From NCBI RefSeq assembly GCF_009765865.1, contig NZ_LMUQ01000022.1:43322-102303 (forward strand): a stretch of 58,982 nt of DNA, read 5' to 3'. Origin of the DNA: Acidisoma sp. L85. GTDB lineage: Bacteria > Pseudomonadota > Alphaproteobacteria > Acetobacterales > Acetobacteraceae. Made by a program: the position numbers and the translations under genes. Within the stretch, counting starts at the first letter, position 1, and each line of letters begins with the position of its first letter. Below are positions 35,945 through 44,829 of the stretch, piece by piece. The notes below the pieces were generated by a model, which was not told the DNA's origin, made no database searches, and was given only the letters and a program-made list of their open reading frames with translations.

Positions 35945-36448
35945 CCGGCGGTAATCTCTCCCAACAAGTAAAGCCTCTCATGCTGGTTGCAGGTGAGGCG
36001 GTCACTTGAGGGTTCCAAGGCGTCGTTTAGTCACAAAGCGTCACAGCCCGGCCAGCTTCCCAAGAAGAGCCTACTTCGGCCCCCACGCCAGGCCTTAGCG
36101 CGGCTGGTTGTGCCCTCCCGGCGGAATGGGGGCTTTCCGGCATCACCATCTAACGCAGCAGGAGGCGGGGCAGAGCGCTTCGCGCGCGAGCTCCAGCCCG
36201 GCCAAGAGGTGCCGGGAGCTACTGCCCCTAGGCGAAGCGGTGGGTCCAGTGCCTTCTCGGGAACAGGTGGCAGAACGCAACGAGGTTGCCGCAAGGCGCA
36301 CGGCAGGTGGCGGGCGGATTCACGCCAACGCATCCACCACACGCCAATCGGGGGTGTCGGCCTCTGGTTATCTTTGAAGGTGGGACGAGCCGACCGGCAC
36401 TGATCTCGTCGTGGCGAATGGAACGAGACGCCACTTTAGACTGGCCGT
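35945..36448. other. Gap between RND pump and phosphoesterase
   Basis: About 500 bases, open in several overlapping frames on both strands as expected for GC-rich sequence, none with a family I can name. It would contain the RND promoter. No strong palindrome was found. Confidence 0.35.
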
Positions 36449-37876
36449 TCATGGTCGCGTCGCGGACCGTGACCGGCTGAAGCCAGCGCTGGAGGCGGTT
36501 TTTCTGATCCCATGTCGGAAGTGGGCGGCAACGCGAGCAGTTGTGCCGAGAAGGGTGGCCGCAATGCCACTCATGCTGAGTTGCAAGCCACTCTCATTAT
36601 CCACTTTTCGTAGACGCTGCACCTCCGCCGGGGTCGGCCACACGGGAACGAAGTCGACGCGTGGCGGTCCGGCGTTGGTCGGGCCGGCATCGCCCAGCAA
36701 GGGGAGCAGTGACGGTGCTGCGGCAACACGCTCGGTCAGCGGCGCGCCGAGACCAAAGAGCTCCTGCACCGTCTTGATGATCGAGGTGTGGTCGAAAGGT
36801 GTTCCGGAACCATCCTCGTCAAGTGGCGGACGCAAGACGCTGCCGGCGGGGATGTGCGGCGAGACGATCACGGCCGGAACGCGGACACCGAAGCGGTCGA
36901 AGGTGAAGCCGTCCGGATAGGGGCCGCCGGGCGGCGTCGCGGATGGTGGCGGCACGTGGTCATAGAGGCCGCCATGCTCGTCATAGGTGATGACGAGCAG
37001 CGTCTTATCCCATTTCGGTCCCTGCCGCAGCGCGTTGTAGGTTCGGGCGATAAGTTCCTCAGCATGCACTAGGTTGGTGGGCGGATGCTGATCGTTCGGA
37101 ATTTTGTTGTGGACCCGTGAGACGAAGTAGCGCGGCTCAATGAAGGTGTAGGACGGCAACTCGCCATTCAGCGCATCCTGTTCAAACTGTTTGTGGAACA
37201 GTCGGAAATGCGTCGTCGCAAGCTTGCTCCACATATCGGCGAGCATCGCGGTGTTCGGCAGGTCGTGGAAATAGATCGCCCAATCGCGCTTATGATCCGA
37301 GAGGCGGCGGAAAATCGTGGGCATGCGATAGGGCCAATGCGGCGGATCGTTGTTGACCCAGCCGCCAGCTGTGCCGGTGTGCATGAAGAAGCGGTTGGGC
37401 CAGGTTTGGCACGGCGCCGAAGCGAACCAGCGGTCTGAAACGCCGAATGAGCGCGCGAGGAGGCTCAGTATCGGCACCTGAGCGGGGGAATGGCAGTGCA
37501 TGACCGCGGCGGGGTTCGGCTCGGCACCATCCGGGCTGCGGGGCTGACGCATGTAGTTGTCGACAAAGCCGCTCATTGATGGCGTGCCTTGGCCGTGGCC
37601 ATTGATGCCCACGCTGTCGGCCCCCCATAGCTGTGCCTCGATATCGTCGAACAGCTCGCCTGGATCGGGGTCGGGGCCGCGGGCTTCGGTCCGGCTCATG
37701 CCAAGGTCGTTCCACACTGGCACGGTCACAACGCCGCCATCGCGGTGCCAGGGATTGGTCTCCCGCCCTGTCAGTCCGTCGAAATCGGGGCGGTCAGGGT
37801 AGAGCCAGCCAAGCATGCTGTCGAAGGAGCGATTTTCCAGCATGAGCACGACGATATGTTCTATCGGGGCCGCCAT
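36449..37876 (-). CDS. Phospholipase C/acid phosphatase-type phosphoesterase
   Basis: 475-residue member of the alkaline-phosphatase-like phosphoesterase family (PF04185). N-terminal IEHIVVLMLENRSFDSMLGW holds the metal-binding Glu-Asn typical of phospholipases C and AcpA; later motifs are FMHTGTAGGW, VITYDEHGGLYDHVPPP (metal-binding Asp-Glu-His) and PFDHTSIIKTVQELFG. It hydrolyses phosphate esters or phospholipid head groups. No signal peptide or Tat motif is seen at this start, which is unusual because most relatives are exported; GGAG before ATG 37876 supports the start. The last 60 residues are basic and poorly conserved. Lone gene. Confidence 0.9.
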   Translation of the reverse strand: MAAPIEHIVVLMLENRSFDSMLGWLYPDRPDFDGLTGRETNPWHRDGGVVTVPVWNDLGMSRTEARGPDPDPGELFDDIEAQLWGADSVGINGHGQGTPSMSGFVDNYMRQPRSPDGAEPNPAAVMHCHSPAQVPILSLLARSFGVSDRWFASAPCQTWPNRFFMHTGTAGGWVNNDPPHWPYRMPTIFRRLSDHKRDWAIYFHDLPNTAMLADMWSKLATTHFRLFHKQFEQDALNGELPSYTFIEPRYFVSRVHNKIPNDQHPPTNLVHAEELIARTYNALRQGPKWDKTLLVITYDEHGGLYDHVPPPSATPPGGPYPDGFTFDRFGVRVPAVIVSPHIPAGSVLRPPLDEDGSGTPFDHTSIIKTVQELFGLGAPLTERVAAAPSLLPLLGDAGPTNAGPPRVDFVPVWPTPAEVQRLRKVDNESGLQLSMSGIAATLLGTTARVAAHFRHGIRKTASSAGFSRSRSATRP

Positions 37877-37996
37877 GAGGTCTCCACTTGATACGCGGCA
37901 AGCGCCGTAGCCTTGCAGGTGACACCGATCCGGTTGCGCGCGACTGGCAAAAGCAACGCGAGAACGGCTCGCAAATCGCCCTTGTCGTCGCCCGTA

Positions 37997-38170
37997 TCAG
38001 CTGGGACGTCCGCGAACAAAAACTAGACACCTCGTGCTGGGCAGGAAGATCAGCACCCGAATGCCAGGGAATGGCTCCCTGCCCCTTTCCGCCGCCTGCC
38101 GCAGGGCCGCGACGTCCTCCGGCGGTCCGGTGACCGCGAGGTCGTGCCGCAGCCAGTCGGTTTGAGGCAG
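37997..38170 (-). pseudogene. C-terminal remnant of an uncharacterised plasmid protein
   Basis: Reads LPQTDWLRHDLAVTGPPEDV, then AALRQAA and GREPFPG, ending IRVLIFLPSTRCLVF inside the 51-bp repeat. The DWLRHDLxVTGP segment is one I associate with conserved hypothetical proteins on alphaproteobacterial plasmids. The start and C-terminus are missing. Function unknown. Confidence 0.45.
38007..38057. repeat. 51-bp repeat, copy 2
   Basis: Inverted copy of 9161-9211, differing at three positions; includes CAAAAACTAGACACCTCGTG. Confidence 0.8.
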
Positions 38171-38449
38171 CGCGAGCGCGCCCCCCGCCCGGCACGAAGT
38201 CTTCTGAGCCCTGCGTGCGAGCCTCGGCGGGCGTCTCGGTCACCGTCAGAGATCCAGCAGCTTGGTCGTGCTGGCGGCCACGGTTTTAGCGGCGCGCCGC
38301 AGGTAAAGGCTGGTCCGCGGTAAGCGGCAGAGCCGCAATGCCCGTCTTAGCCGCCATGCTGCCCCAAAGCCCCCGCACACTTGCTCACGACGCCGTCGGC
38401 ACCGTGCCAGTCTGAATCCATCCGGTGACTATGGCAATTGATCCTTCTT

Positions 38450-38493
38450 GCGCGGACAGGCACGGTAAACGTGATCTACCGTGCCTGTCCCGC
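38450..38493. repeat. Long perfect inverted repeat (14-bp arms)
   Basis: GGACAGGCACGGTA (38454-38467) and TACCGTGCCTGTCC (38477-38490) with a 9-base loop; GC-rich pairs extend the stem after one mismatch. No T-run follows on either strand. Candidate recombination or termination site near the replication module. Confidence 0.6.
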
Positions 38494-39016
38494 AGAAAAA
38501 TGCTGATAGTCGGTGGTTAAAATAGGGCTGTACGCCCACGACGGCCTGACGTCTGTTGCTCGCGAGCGGAATAGTGAATCGTCGTCTGATCGACCAGGCA
38601 GCCACCCTTCCCGGAGTTAAGCCCCGGTTGGTCAGAATTCGGACGGGTGCGGACAGATTCTGTTGCCTAGAGCTCGACCAACTGCGCTGTTCGCTTGTCA
38701 TTGGCGCGCCTTCGCTCTCCCACTTCCCGCCCACTCCTATCAACGGTTTGCTAGCTGATGGTCTCGAGCTCCTGGGTGAGGAACCGCAGCTGCATGCCGG
38801 TCGCAGAGGCTGAAACGGGACATCGAGTTGAACTATGCGGCGTATTGCGGTCACCTCAGGCGCGACTCGGATTACACTTGCCTACATCGCCGCTGTCGGT
38901 CGGGCTAGCCGATCGTTGCGGCGATGGGTGTACCCGTCAGCGGGTCGAACTGGTCGATCGAGTGTGGACTCTTGAGAGCAAGCTGGAGTGGACTCTTGCG
39001 AGTCGCACCAGCCCGG

Positions 39017-39943
39017 TCAGCGGGCCGCGGCGACACCTTGCTTTTGAGGTACTGGTGGTCGCGAGGGCCGAAGTGTCAGCCCCTTTTCGTCGATGTCGAC
39101 CTTTGCATCCCTATAGACCGCCATGGCGAGAGACAGGTTCTCTAGAAATCGCGGTTTAAAGTGGAACTGCTCCTTATACCCGCCACCAAACTGACCCATA
39201 AGTGCCTTCCACGTTACTTGGCGTGGCCCAGTAAGCACATGAAGACGATAGGCCAGCCAGCAGTAAAGGTCGAGCGCCATAGAGTTATTATTTATTGCTC
39301 TGATCGCCGCTTCCTCTAGGGGGACCGGGTGCTTTCGCAGTTGCTCGTAGAATGTTTCCGACAACTTTGCAGTTTCGAGAAATAGACTGCCCTGGGCTGG
39401 GTCGGCCCCATCCACAAACATCGCGGTATCCATGATGTTTTGGTTCACCAGGCCCGCCCGTCCGGCCGCTTGAACATGAAACGTTAGCCTGCACCGGGAA
39501 ATCCGCTCAGCCTGCTCCCTAACGTCCTTGAGTGACTTTCCGCCGATGGGAATACCTAACCGGCTAAGCCAGTTGCGCAGTGATTTCCCAAGCTCTATTT
39601 CCCGCGAATTCGTTCGCAGTGCTTCGGTTTGTAGATAGAGCATGATGAGCCTGGCGCGGGATCCATATGGTACTCCCACCCAGATTGGATCACCTACCTC
39701 CGTTGCCCGGCGACCGGGTTCTATGAGGAGTTTAACGTGGTCAGAGTTTATCTGCCATGTCTGATCGTCTTTTAGACGACGATGAGGAAGTGCAGCTTGC
39801 GCCCACCCTGAATAGACAAAGCCGATTCCGTTGTCTTCGTCTGCCATGTAGTTGGCCGCAGTTTCGACAATGCGACGGTCAAAATCGAAACCAAGGGCCC
39901 CTAAACGGCCTCTGCTTTCAATCAACGTATGCACCGTTCCCAT
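39017..39943 (-). CDS. repA: Plasmid replication initiator RepA (RepA_C type)
   Basis: 308-residue initiator of the plasmid RepA family found in alpha- and gammaproteobacterial plasmids. Conserved stretches: NGIGFVYSGWAQAALPHRRL, PYGSRARLIMLYLQTEALRT, SLRNWLSRLGIPIGGKSLKD, ISRCRLTFHV and the late LDLYCWLAYRLHVLTGPRQV. It should bind the iterons upstream and open the origin. ATG 39943 follows AGGTGA closely; TTG 39967 in frame is less likely. It is the third gene after parA and parB on this strand, separated by the iteron region. An inverted iteron (40006-40020) covers its promoter, suggesting autoregulation. Confidence 0.88.
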   Translation of the reverse strand: MGTVHTLIESRGRLGALGFDFDRRIVETAANYMADEDNGIGFVYSGWAQAALPHRRLKDDQTWQINSDHVKLLIEPGRRATEVGDPIWVGVPYGSRARLIMLYLQTEALRTNSREIELGKSLRNWLSRLGIPIGGKSLKDVREQAERISRCRLTFHVQAAGRAGLVNQNIMDTAMFVDGADPAQGSLFLETAKLSETFYEQLRKHPVPLEEAAIRAINNNSMALDLYCWLAYRLHVLTGPRQVTWKALMGQFGGGYKEQFHFKPRFLENLSLAMAVYRDAKVDIDEKGLTLRPSRPPVPQKQGVAAAR

Positions 39944-40005
39944 TGGATCACCTAGGACACTTATCAACTGACATTAGCCTGCCAGAAGCCGAGGTCGCCG
40001 TCCGC

Positions 40006-40369
40006 ATGGACTTTTGCGAGGTAGCCTATTCGAAGCTTATTAGAAGACTACTATTAGTATAATCGTTAAAGTCCACAGGATAAGTCGCGTAAAGCGTTGA
40101 TTTCCCTTGGTTGCTTCTCGCAAAAGTCCACGGCTATCTCGCTACAGTCCATACTCGGGCTGTTGGCGTTTTCCACGGGTCTTTGACAGCTGTTGGGGGC
40201 GACTCGGGATGGAGATACCGATCGATAGGCCAGCCTCGCAACAGTCCACGGCTGCGGAGTCCGCGGACGCAAGCCCCTTTTGCCTCGCGAGAGTCCACAC
40301 AGTGAGACCTAGATGCGGCTTGGGTAGGGGCTATCGGTCGTCGCGAGCGGCCGCATCGCCAAAGTCCAC
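40006..40369. repeat. Iteron array, probable oriV
   Basis: Seven copies of a 15-bp element with consensus CTCGCAAMAGTCCAC: direct at 40062-40076 (diverged left half), 40117-40131, 40138-40152 (21 bases from the previous), 40235-40249, 40284-40298 and 40355-40369 (diverged left half), and inverted at 40006-40020. The core AGTCCA is present in all. The region between parB and repA carries no gene. This is the expected layout of an iteron-controlled origin, with the inverted copy at the repA promoter. Confidence 0.85.
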
Positions 40370-40373
40370 ACAG

Positions 40374-41369
40374 CTATCGATGGTTGAAACCGGCGAGGAG
40401 CTCAGGAAGCTTGTCTAACAGGTATCTGTCGAGACCAGGCGCAGCGTTGACATCGACGAGAAATCGGTAGCCGAGGGCACTGCTTTCCGCCCTGACGACG
40501 ATACGACCTTTAGCGTCATGAAATAAAACGGGTGGGTTTAACTCGGTCCTTGTAGCGCGCAAACAGCCGATAGCGAGGTCGAACCGAGTGTCTGAACCGA
40601 CCTGCCTAAAGGATGCCTTGGTGACTAGATCTTGAAGCACCTCGTGTGCCTTCGGGTGCCCCAAGAGTTCGGCAAGTTCCATCCACCTCGGTCGTCCTGC
40701 TCGGGGTGCCGGACCGATGGCGGCTATCACCGCTTGAGGGATTCCCTTGGCCACCGATAAAAGTCTCGTCATCTCGGCGGGATGGACAGCAAGGGCGGCC
40801 TGGATGACGGCCCGTTCGAAGCCCTGTTGTTCGAGATGAGCGGCGAACACGGCTCGTTCTATGAATGACAAATTCCTCCGTTCAGCGTTCTCCTTCCCTT
40901 GCGCAACGACCAGTTCTTCATTGTTGAGGTTGCGGACAAGCGCCTTCACGGGCTGTTTAAGCTCTAGGCAGGCTCCGAGCCTGCGATGGCCATAGGCAAC
41001 CTGGTACCGGCCGCTGGCGGTGGGGTGCGGCCGCACCAGGATGGGAACCTGCTGTCCTGAGGAGCGGATGCTGTCCACCAGCCGCCGGAAATCGGGGTCC
41101 GCGGTTCGGTCGATCCGATCGTCGACGAATGATGGCTCCACGACCTCGGGATCAAGGGCGTGGACCAGCTCCCCCCGAGCGAGGCTATCTGATAAAGCGT
41201 CAACCCGAGCGGCATCTTCCTCGATACGGCCCAAGGTCAGTCCCATAGCGCGCACAGCAGCCGAGGGTACTCGCATGGAGGTATCGGGCACCTGGGGGAC
41301 CAAACCCGTGTCAGGAGCAGGCTGGTCTTTGTCGAACGCGGCCCGCAGCATGTCTCTACGTCTTGTCAT
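40374..41369 (-). CDS. parB: ParB/RepB-type plasmid partition protein
   Basis: 331-residue centromere-binding protein, close in pattern to RepB of repABC plasmids. ParB nuclease-like domain: DPDFRRLVDSIRSSGQQVPI, LVRPHPTASGRYQVAYGHRR, LVVAQGKENAERRNLSFIER; HTH region: AVFAAHLEQQGFERAVIQAA, LAVHPAEMTRLLSVAKGIPQ; RepB-like C-terminal half. Starts at ATG 41369, one base after the parA stop (TGACATG), so it is coupled to parA. It would bind parS and CTP and work with ParA to segregate the replicon. The palindromes at 42692 and 43706 are candidate binding sites. Confidence 0.93.
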   Translation of the reverse strand: MTRRRDMLRAAFDKDQPAPDTGLVPQVPDTSMRVPSAAVRAMGLTLGRIEEDAARVDALSDSLARGELVHALDPEVVEPSFVDDRIDRTADPDFRRLVDSIRSSGQQVPILVRPHPTASGRYQVAYGHRRLGACLELKQPVKALVRNLNNEELVVAQGKENAERRNLSFIERAVFAAHLEQQGFERAVIQAALAVHPAEMTRLLSVAKGIPQAVIAAIGPAPRAGRPRWMELAELLGHPKAHEVLQDLVTKASFRQVGSDTRFDLAIGCLRATRTELNPPVLFHDAKGRIVVRAESSALGYRFLVDVNAAPGLDRYLLDKLPELLAGFNHR

Positions 41370-41370
41370 G

Positions 41371-42567
41371 TCAGCGGCCCCATCCTTTGGAAATAAGCGT
41401 TTCAATTTCCCCGTTGACTGCGTCCAAAGCCTCAACCGCACGGGAATACGTCGATCGTCCCATGCTCTGACGAGAAATTTCGTAGAGCGTTTGTTTTGTC
41501 AGGCCGGCGTCTGAAACGGCCGTCGATTTAAGCATCGGATTTGTGAGCACTCGTTCCGCGAAGAGATTTCGCAGGAAGCCGACGACCTGAGTCTGCGGGC
41601 CATCTTGAGGCTCATATCGTGTAATGAGGTATCGGAGGAAATCGTATCGGAGTTCGCCGCCAGCTTTGCGCACGACGCTCAGCAAATCAGCGGTCATAAG
41701 CAGGAATTGAGACATGCTCGCGACGTCAAGCATCTGAGGGTGGACGGTCACAAGAACGCCTGTGGCTGCGCACAACGCTCCAAGAGTCAGAAAACCTAGT
41801 TGAGGAGGACAATCCACGATGACGACGTCGTAATTGCTCTCTACTTCCGACAGAGTCTCCCGCAGCCGATTGAAAAAGAGACTGTGCTTTCCCCGCTGAC
41901 CGGCAGCGAGGATTCTCGGGGTATCGTGCTCGAACTCCTGAAGTTCAAGATTGGCGGGAATTAGGTCGACGCCGGTAAAATACGTCGTCCGAATGACCTC
42001 CTGTAGAGGGCGCCGTGTTTCATCATAGCGAATTGCGGCATAGAGGGTCTCGTTCTCGGCGAGGTCGGTCTCTGACTGAAACCCGAATAAGGTCGAAAGG
42101 CTTGACTGAGGGTCCAGGTCGATCGCGAGGACTCGGAACCCACGCAAAGCGAGGTACTGCGCCAAGTGCGCCGAAGTGGTGGTTTTGCCTGAGCCGCCCT
42201 TGAAGTTCGTGACCGCGATCACCTGGAGCTGATCTCCAGCTCGACGTCTGGGAAAATAGTCGCGCCCTTCGCGGGAAAGGTGGCCGCGATATTCATTGAT
42301 TTGCTGCAAGGAATAAGATCGGCGTCCTCCATTGACGCTGATTGCCTGAGGGCCGAAACCCGCAAGCGAAAGTTGGCGTAAATAGGCGTCACTTATCCCG
42401 ATAAGAGCAGCGGCTTCGCCACTTGAAAAAAGTCTAAGTGGCTTGGCTGCTGAAGGTGGGAAAAGCCGCGCCCGCAGATTGAACAGCTCTGCGCTCAACG
42501 CGTCGGCGTCGGCGCGGATCGCCTCATCAACCGGCTCAAACTCGGGCGCTACACCGTGATCTGGCAT
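41371..42567 (-). CDS. parA: ParA/RepA-type partition ATPase
   Basis: 398-residue ParA of the large, HTH-containing kind seen as RepA in repABC plasmids. N-terminal MerR-like HTH (LFSSGEAAALIGISDAYLRQ, GGRRSYSLQQINEYRGHL) lets it repress its own promoter. Deviant Walker A KGGSGKTT (residues 123-130), LAIDLDPQSSLSTLFGFQ, and DVVIVDCPPQLGFLTLGALC. It drives plasmid segregation through ATP-dependent DNA binding. First gene of the parA-parB-repA set; a palindrome at 42692-42705 lies about 125 bases upstream of the start and may be its operator. Confidence 0.94.
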   Translation of the reverse strand: MPDHGVAPEFEPVDEAIRADADALSAELFNLRARLFPPSAAKPLRLFSSGEAAALIGISDAYLRQLSLAGFGPQAISVNGGRRSYSLQQINEYRGHLSREGRDYFPRRRAGDQLQVIAVTNFKGGSGKTTTSAHLAQYLALRGFRVLAIDLDPQSSLSTLFGFQSETDLAENETLYAAIRYDETRRPLQEVIRTTYFTGVDLIPANLELQEFEHDTPRILAAGQRGKHSLFFNRLRETLSEVESNYDVVIVDCPPQLGFLTLGALCAATGVLVTVHPQMLDVASMSQFLLMTADLLSVVRKAGGELRYDFLRYLITRYEPQDGPQTQVVGFLRNLFAERVLTNPMLKSTAVSDAGLTKQTLYEISRQSMGRSTYSRAVEALDAVNGEIETLISKGWGR

Positions 42568-42691
42568 CTACGCTAAACTTTCCTGGTTTCGCCCATTCTC
42601 CGTTACTAATCATCGCGCAGTGAAAACGCAACAGGTTCTCTTTTTTGTTGTCCAGAGCGACCAGGAGCCAACGCTGCGAGGCGTGGCGTAG

Positions 42692-42705
42692 TTGACACCT
42701 GTCAA
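42692..42705. promoter_or_regulatory. Palindrome TTGACACCTGTCAA, copy 1 (candidate parS/operator)
   Basis: Perfect 6+6 palindrome (centre CC) 125 bases upstream of parA. With flanks (GTTGACACCTGTCAAA) it is 16 bases, the size of repABC parS sites, which begin GTT and end AAC. The same 14-mer occurs at 43706-43719. Confidence 0.6.
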
Positions 42706-42742
42706 AAAGCGAGTTGCTGCCAATGCGCCATCGTTTAGCTAG

Positions 42743-43579
42743 GCTCAGGACTCGTTACGGCAGCCAGAAGATAACGGTTGCGGGGATGCAGATGGCGGAG
42801 AAGAACGTGTGGGCGCATCGGTCGTAGCGCGTGGCGATGCGGCGCCAGTCTTTGAGGCGGCCGAATGCGTTCTCGATACGGTGTGGCCGTGTCGATAGAG
42901 CGTGCTGTCGTGCGGTATCGCGGTCTTCCGCTTTCTGGTGAACGGGATGCAGGGCTGGATGCCTCGCGCCAGGATGTCGGCATGAAAGTCCGCGCTATCG
43001 TAGCCGCGATCGCCGAGCAGCTCGCGCGCCTGTGGGAGAACCGGCAGGCGCATCGCAGCGCCTTTATGGTCGCTGGTCTGGCCTGCGGTCAGCAGTAGGC
43101 GGACGAGCCGGCCTTTCTCATCGCAGACAGCATGAAGTTTCGAGTTCGGCCCGCCGCGCAGGTGCGTCCGATGCAGCGTGAAGCATCCCCTTTTTTGCCA
43201 GCTGGCGGCTGTCCGGTGCGCCTTGAGGTGGGTGCTGTCGATCATCAGCCGTTCCGGTATGCGCGGCCCGCGCCACTAGGGCTTTGAAGATGCGGTCGAA
43301 CACGCCGAGCCGGCTCCAGCGGACGAAGCGATTATAGAGCGTCCTGGTGCGGGCTGTAGCCGCGTAGGCGCGTCCTTCCACTGCAGGCTGTTTGCGGATC
43401 ACGTTAGATGATCCCGCTGATGACACGGCGGTCATCGACGCGCCGCAGCCCGCGCGAGATCGGGAAAAACGGCTCGATCCGGCGCATCTGCGCCTCGGTC
43501 AGCAGTGGCACTCGGGACATCGAACACCTCCGTTGCCCCCAGAATCACACCGCGTCGAACCGTGTAAAGGGTCCTGAAC
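42743..43579 (-). mobile_element. IS5-type insertion sequence, 837 bp
   Basis: Inverted ends GCTCAGGACTCGTTAC (left) and the complement of GTAAAGGGTCCTGAAC (right) match at 13 of 16 positions; with the flanking CTAG, 17 of 20. CTAG stands directly outside both ends (42739-42742 and 43580-43583), fitting the YTAR target duplication of IS5 elements. Contains one frameshifted transposase. It sits between the two TTGACACCTGTCAA palindromes, so it inserted into the region upstream of parA. Confidence 0.85.
42745..43520 (-). pseudogene. IS5-family transposase, frameshifted
   Basis: Starts at ATG 43520 with MSRVPLLTEAQMRRIEPFFP, then is interrupted by a stop near 43405. It continues in other frames as TLYNRFVRWSRLGVFDRIFK, MIDSTHLKAHRTAASWQKRG (DDE first Asp), LHAVCDEKGRLVRLLLTAGQ, LLGDRGYDSADFHADIL (second Asp) and a final CAHTFFSAICIPATVIFW. 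At least three frameshifts; transposition would need help from another copy. Confidence 0.85.
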
Positions 43580-44829
43580 CTAGTTACACTGCTGTCATCC
43601 GCACTCCTGTGCGGCGGCATTTCTGTCATGGGTTCAACCCACGGAGCTGGTTTGGCGGACCGATCGTCTCTTAGCGACTATCGCTACGCTGATGCCGTGT
43701 CGGCATTGACACCTGTCAAAAGGGTGTGCGGCAGAGGGTTGAAGACCTTAGCTGGACATGGGCTGGCTGGGCCAAAGGGGCGACGTAGAGGGCCGCAACA
43801 ACAGGAATTATTGATCTGCGCGGCTCGCCAAACGAGCATGCTATTGGCATGCTCGCCTGTCTTTTTGGGCCAAACGAACTTGGCCGCGATCGTTCTTTCC
43901 TCGAACGGCTCGCTTGCGAGCCGCATTGTTGCGCGTAGCTCAGGTCGCCGTCTTATGACTCCATTTAATTGTCCCCCTGCTAGTAAATCGCTGTTCGATG
44001 CCGCGCGTTCAAATTCCAATGAGACAGCGCCCGCTAGCAAGTTTGTTAGCGACTGCTGGTGTCGGCTCACGAGTGGAGATGGCTGCGTTAATTGACAGGC
44101 GAATTTAGCGGCCCTGTTGCGTTGTGCCGGTAGTGCAATCGATAATCCAGCTTGAGTATTCGCGCGCGTTTCCCGCTACGCTGTTTCTCAGGATTGCCGA
44201 GCATGATGACCCGCATCTCATATCAGTCTAGCAATGACCTATACCGAATTGATCGTTCGCTGCGTCTGGACGCGGAGGGAGCCGGGACGACGTAATTGAG
44301 GATGCGGTGCATTTCGCGCCGCTACGGCAGTAGCGCCGACCGGGCTCACTTCGATGTCGGGAGGACGGGAAGAGGAGGGGAGTGGAGAGCCGAACTCCCG
44401 CAATTGAGATTGAAGCAATAACAGGCGGCGGGCGACTCGCAGTCGCGGGCGGGTTTGCCGCGCCGACCGAGCCGTGTGCCGGCGCAGGTATGCTGCCGCT
44501 GCAAGGCATTCAACCACCCGGACCGAATCGCGCGATCGGGATCCGCTGCCAGTCGATGCCGGTGTGGATGAAAGTGGCCATAAATGGACGCGTATAAGGA
44601 GAGGAAGTCCGGAGCCTGCTCGAGCGATTACAATTGCCGCATCTGCCGTCCCGGAGGTCGTCTCGGCCGATGTGAGTTTTCGGCCCCGTGGTTCAGAATA
44701 GCGGCTTTGTCGATGATTGACGTCGGCAGGACCCGCCGCTTCGCTGCATCGTAGCTCCTTAGCCTGTCGGTCATAATCACGGCGGCACGCATTGCGGCCT
44801 TGTGGCGGCGGCCTGAGGAAACGCCTCAG
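43580..44829. other. Gap right of the IS with palindrome copy 2
   Basis: About 1.25 kb with no recognisable gene. A 128-residue minus-strand frame (43684-44070) spans the palindrome at 43706 and has no motif I recognise; other frames overlap it. The region was probably contiguous with the parA upstream region before the IS came in. Confidence 0.4.
43706..43719. promoter_or_regulatory. Palindrome TTGACACCTGTCAA, copy 2 (candidate parS)
   Basis: Exact second copy of the 14-bp palindrome. Without the 837-bp IS and its 4-bp duplication, it would lie about 170 bases from copy 1 and about 300 bases upstream of parA. Confidence 0.55.

Larger units (their letters stand above)
37877..39016. other. 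Gap with gene debris, 51-bp repeat and hairpin
   Basis: About 1.1 kb with no intact gene. It holds a short coding remnant (37997-38170), copy 2 of the 51-bp repeat and the hairpin at 38450-38493. Frames between 38500 and 39016 have no recognisable motif. It separates accessory DNA from the replication module. Confidence 0.5.

Noticed and set aside
42568-42691. Possible counter-transcribed RNA as in repABC plasmids
   Set aside because: In repABC that RNA lies between repB and repC; here that gap holds iterons, and I see no terminator-like hairpin in either place.
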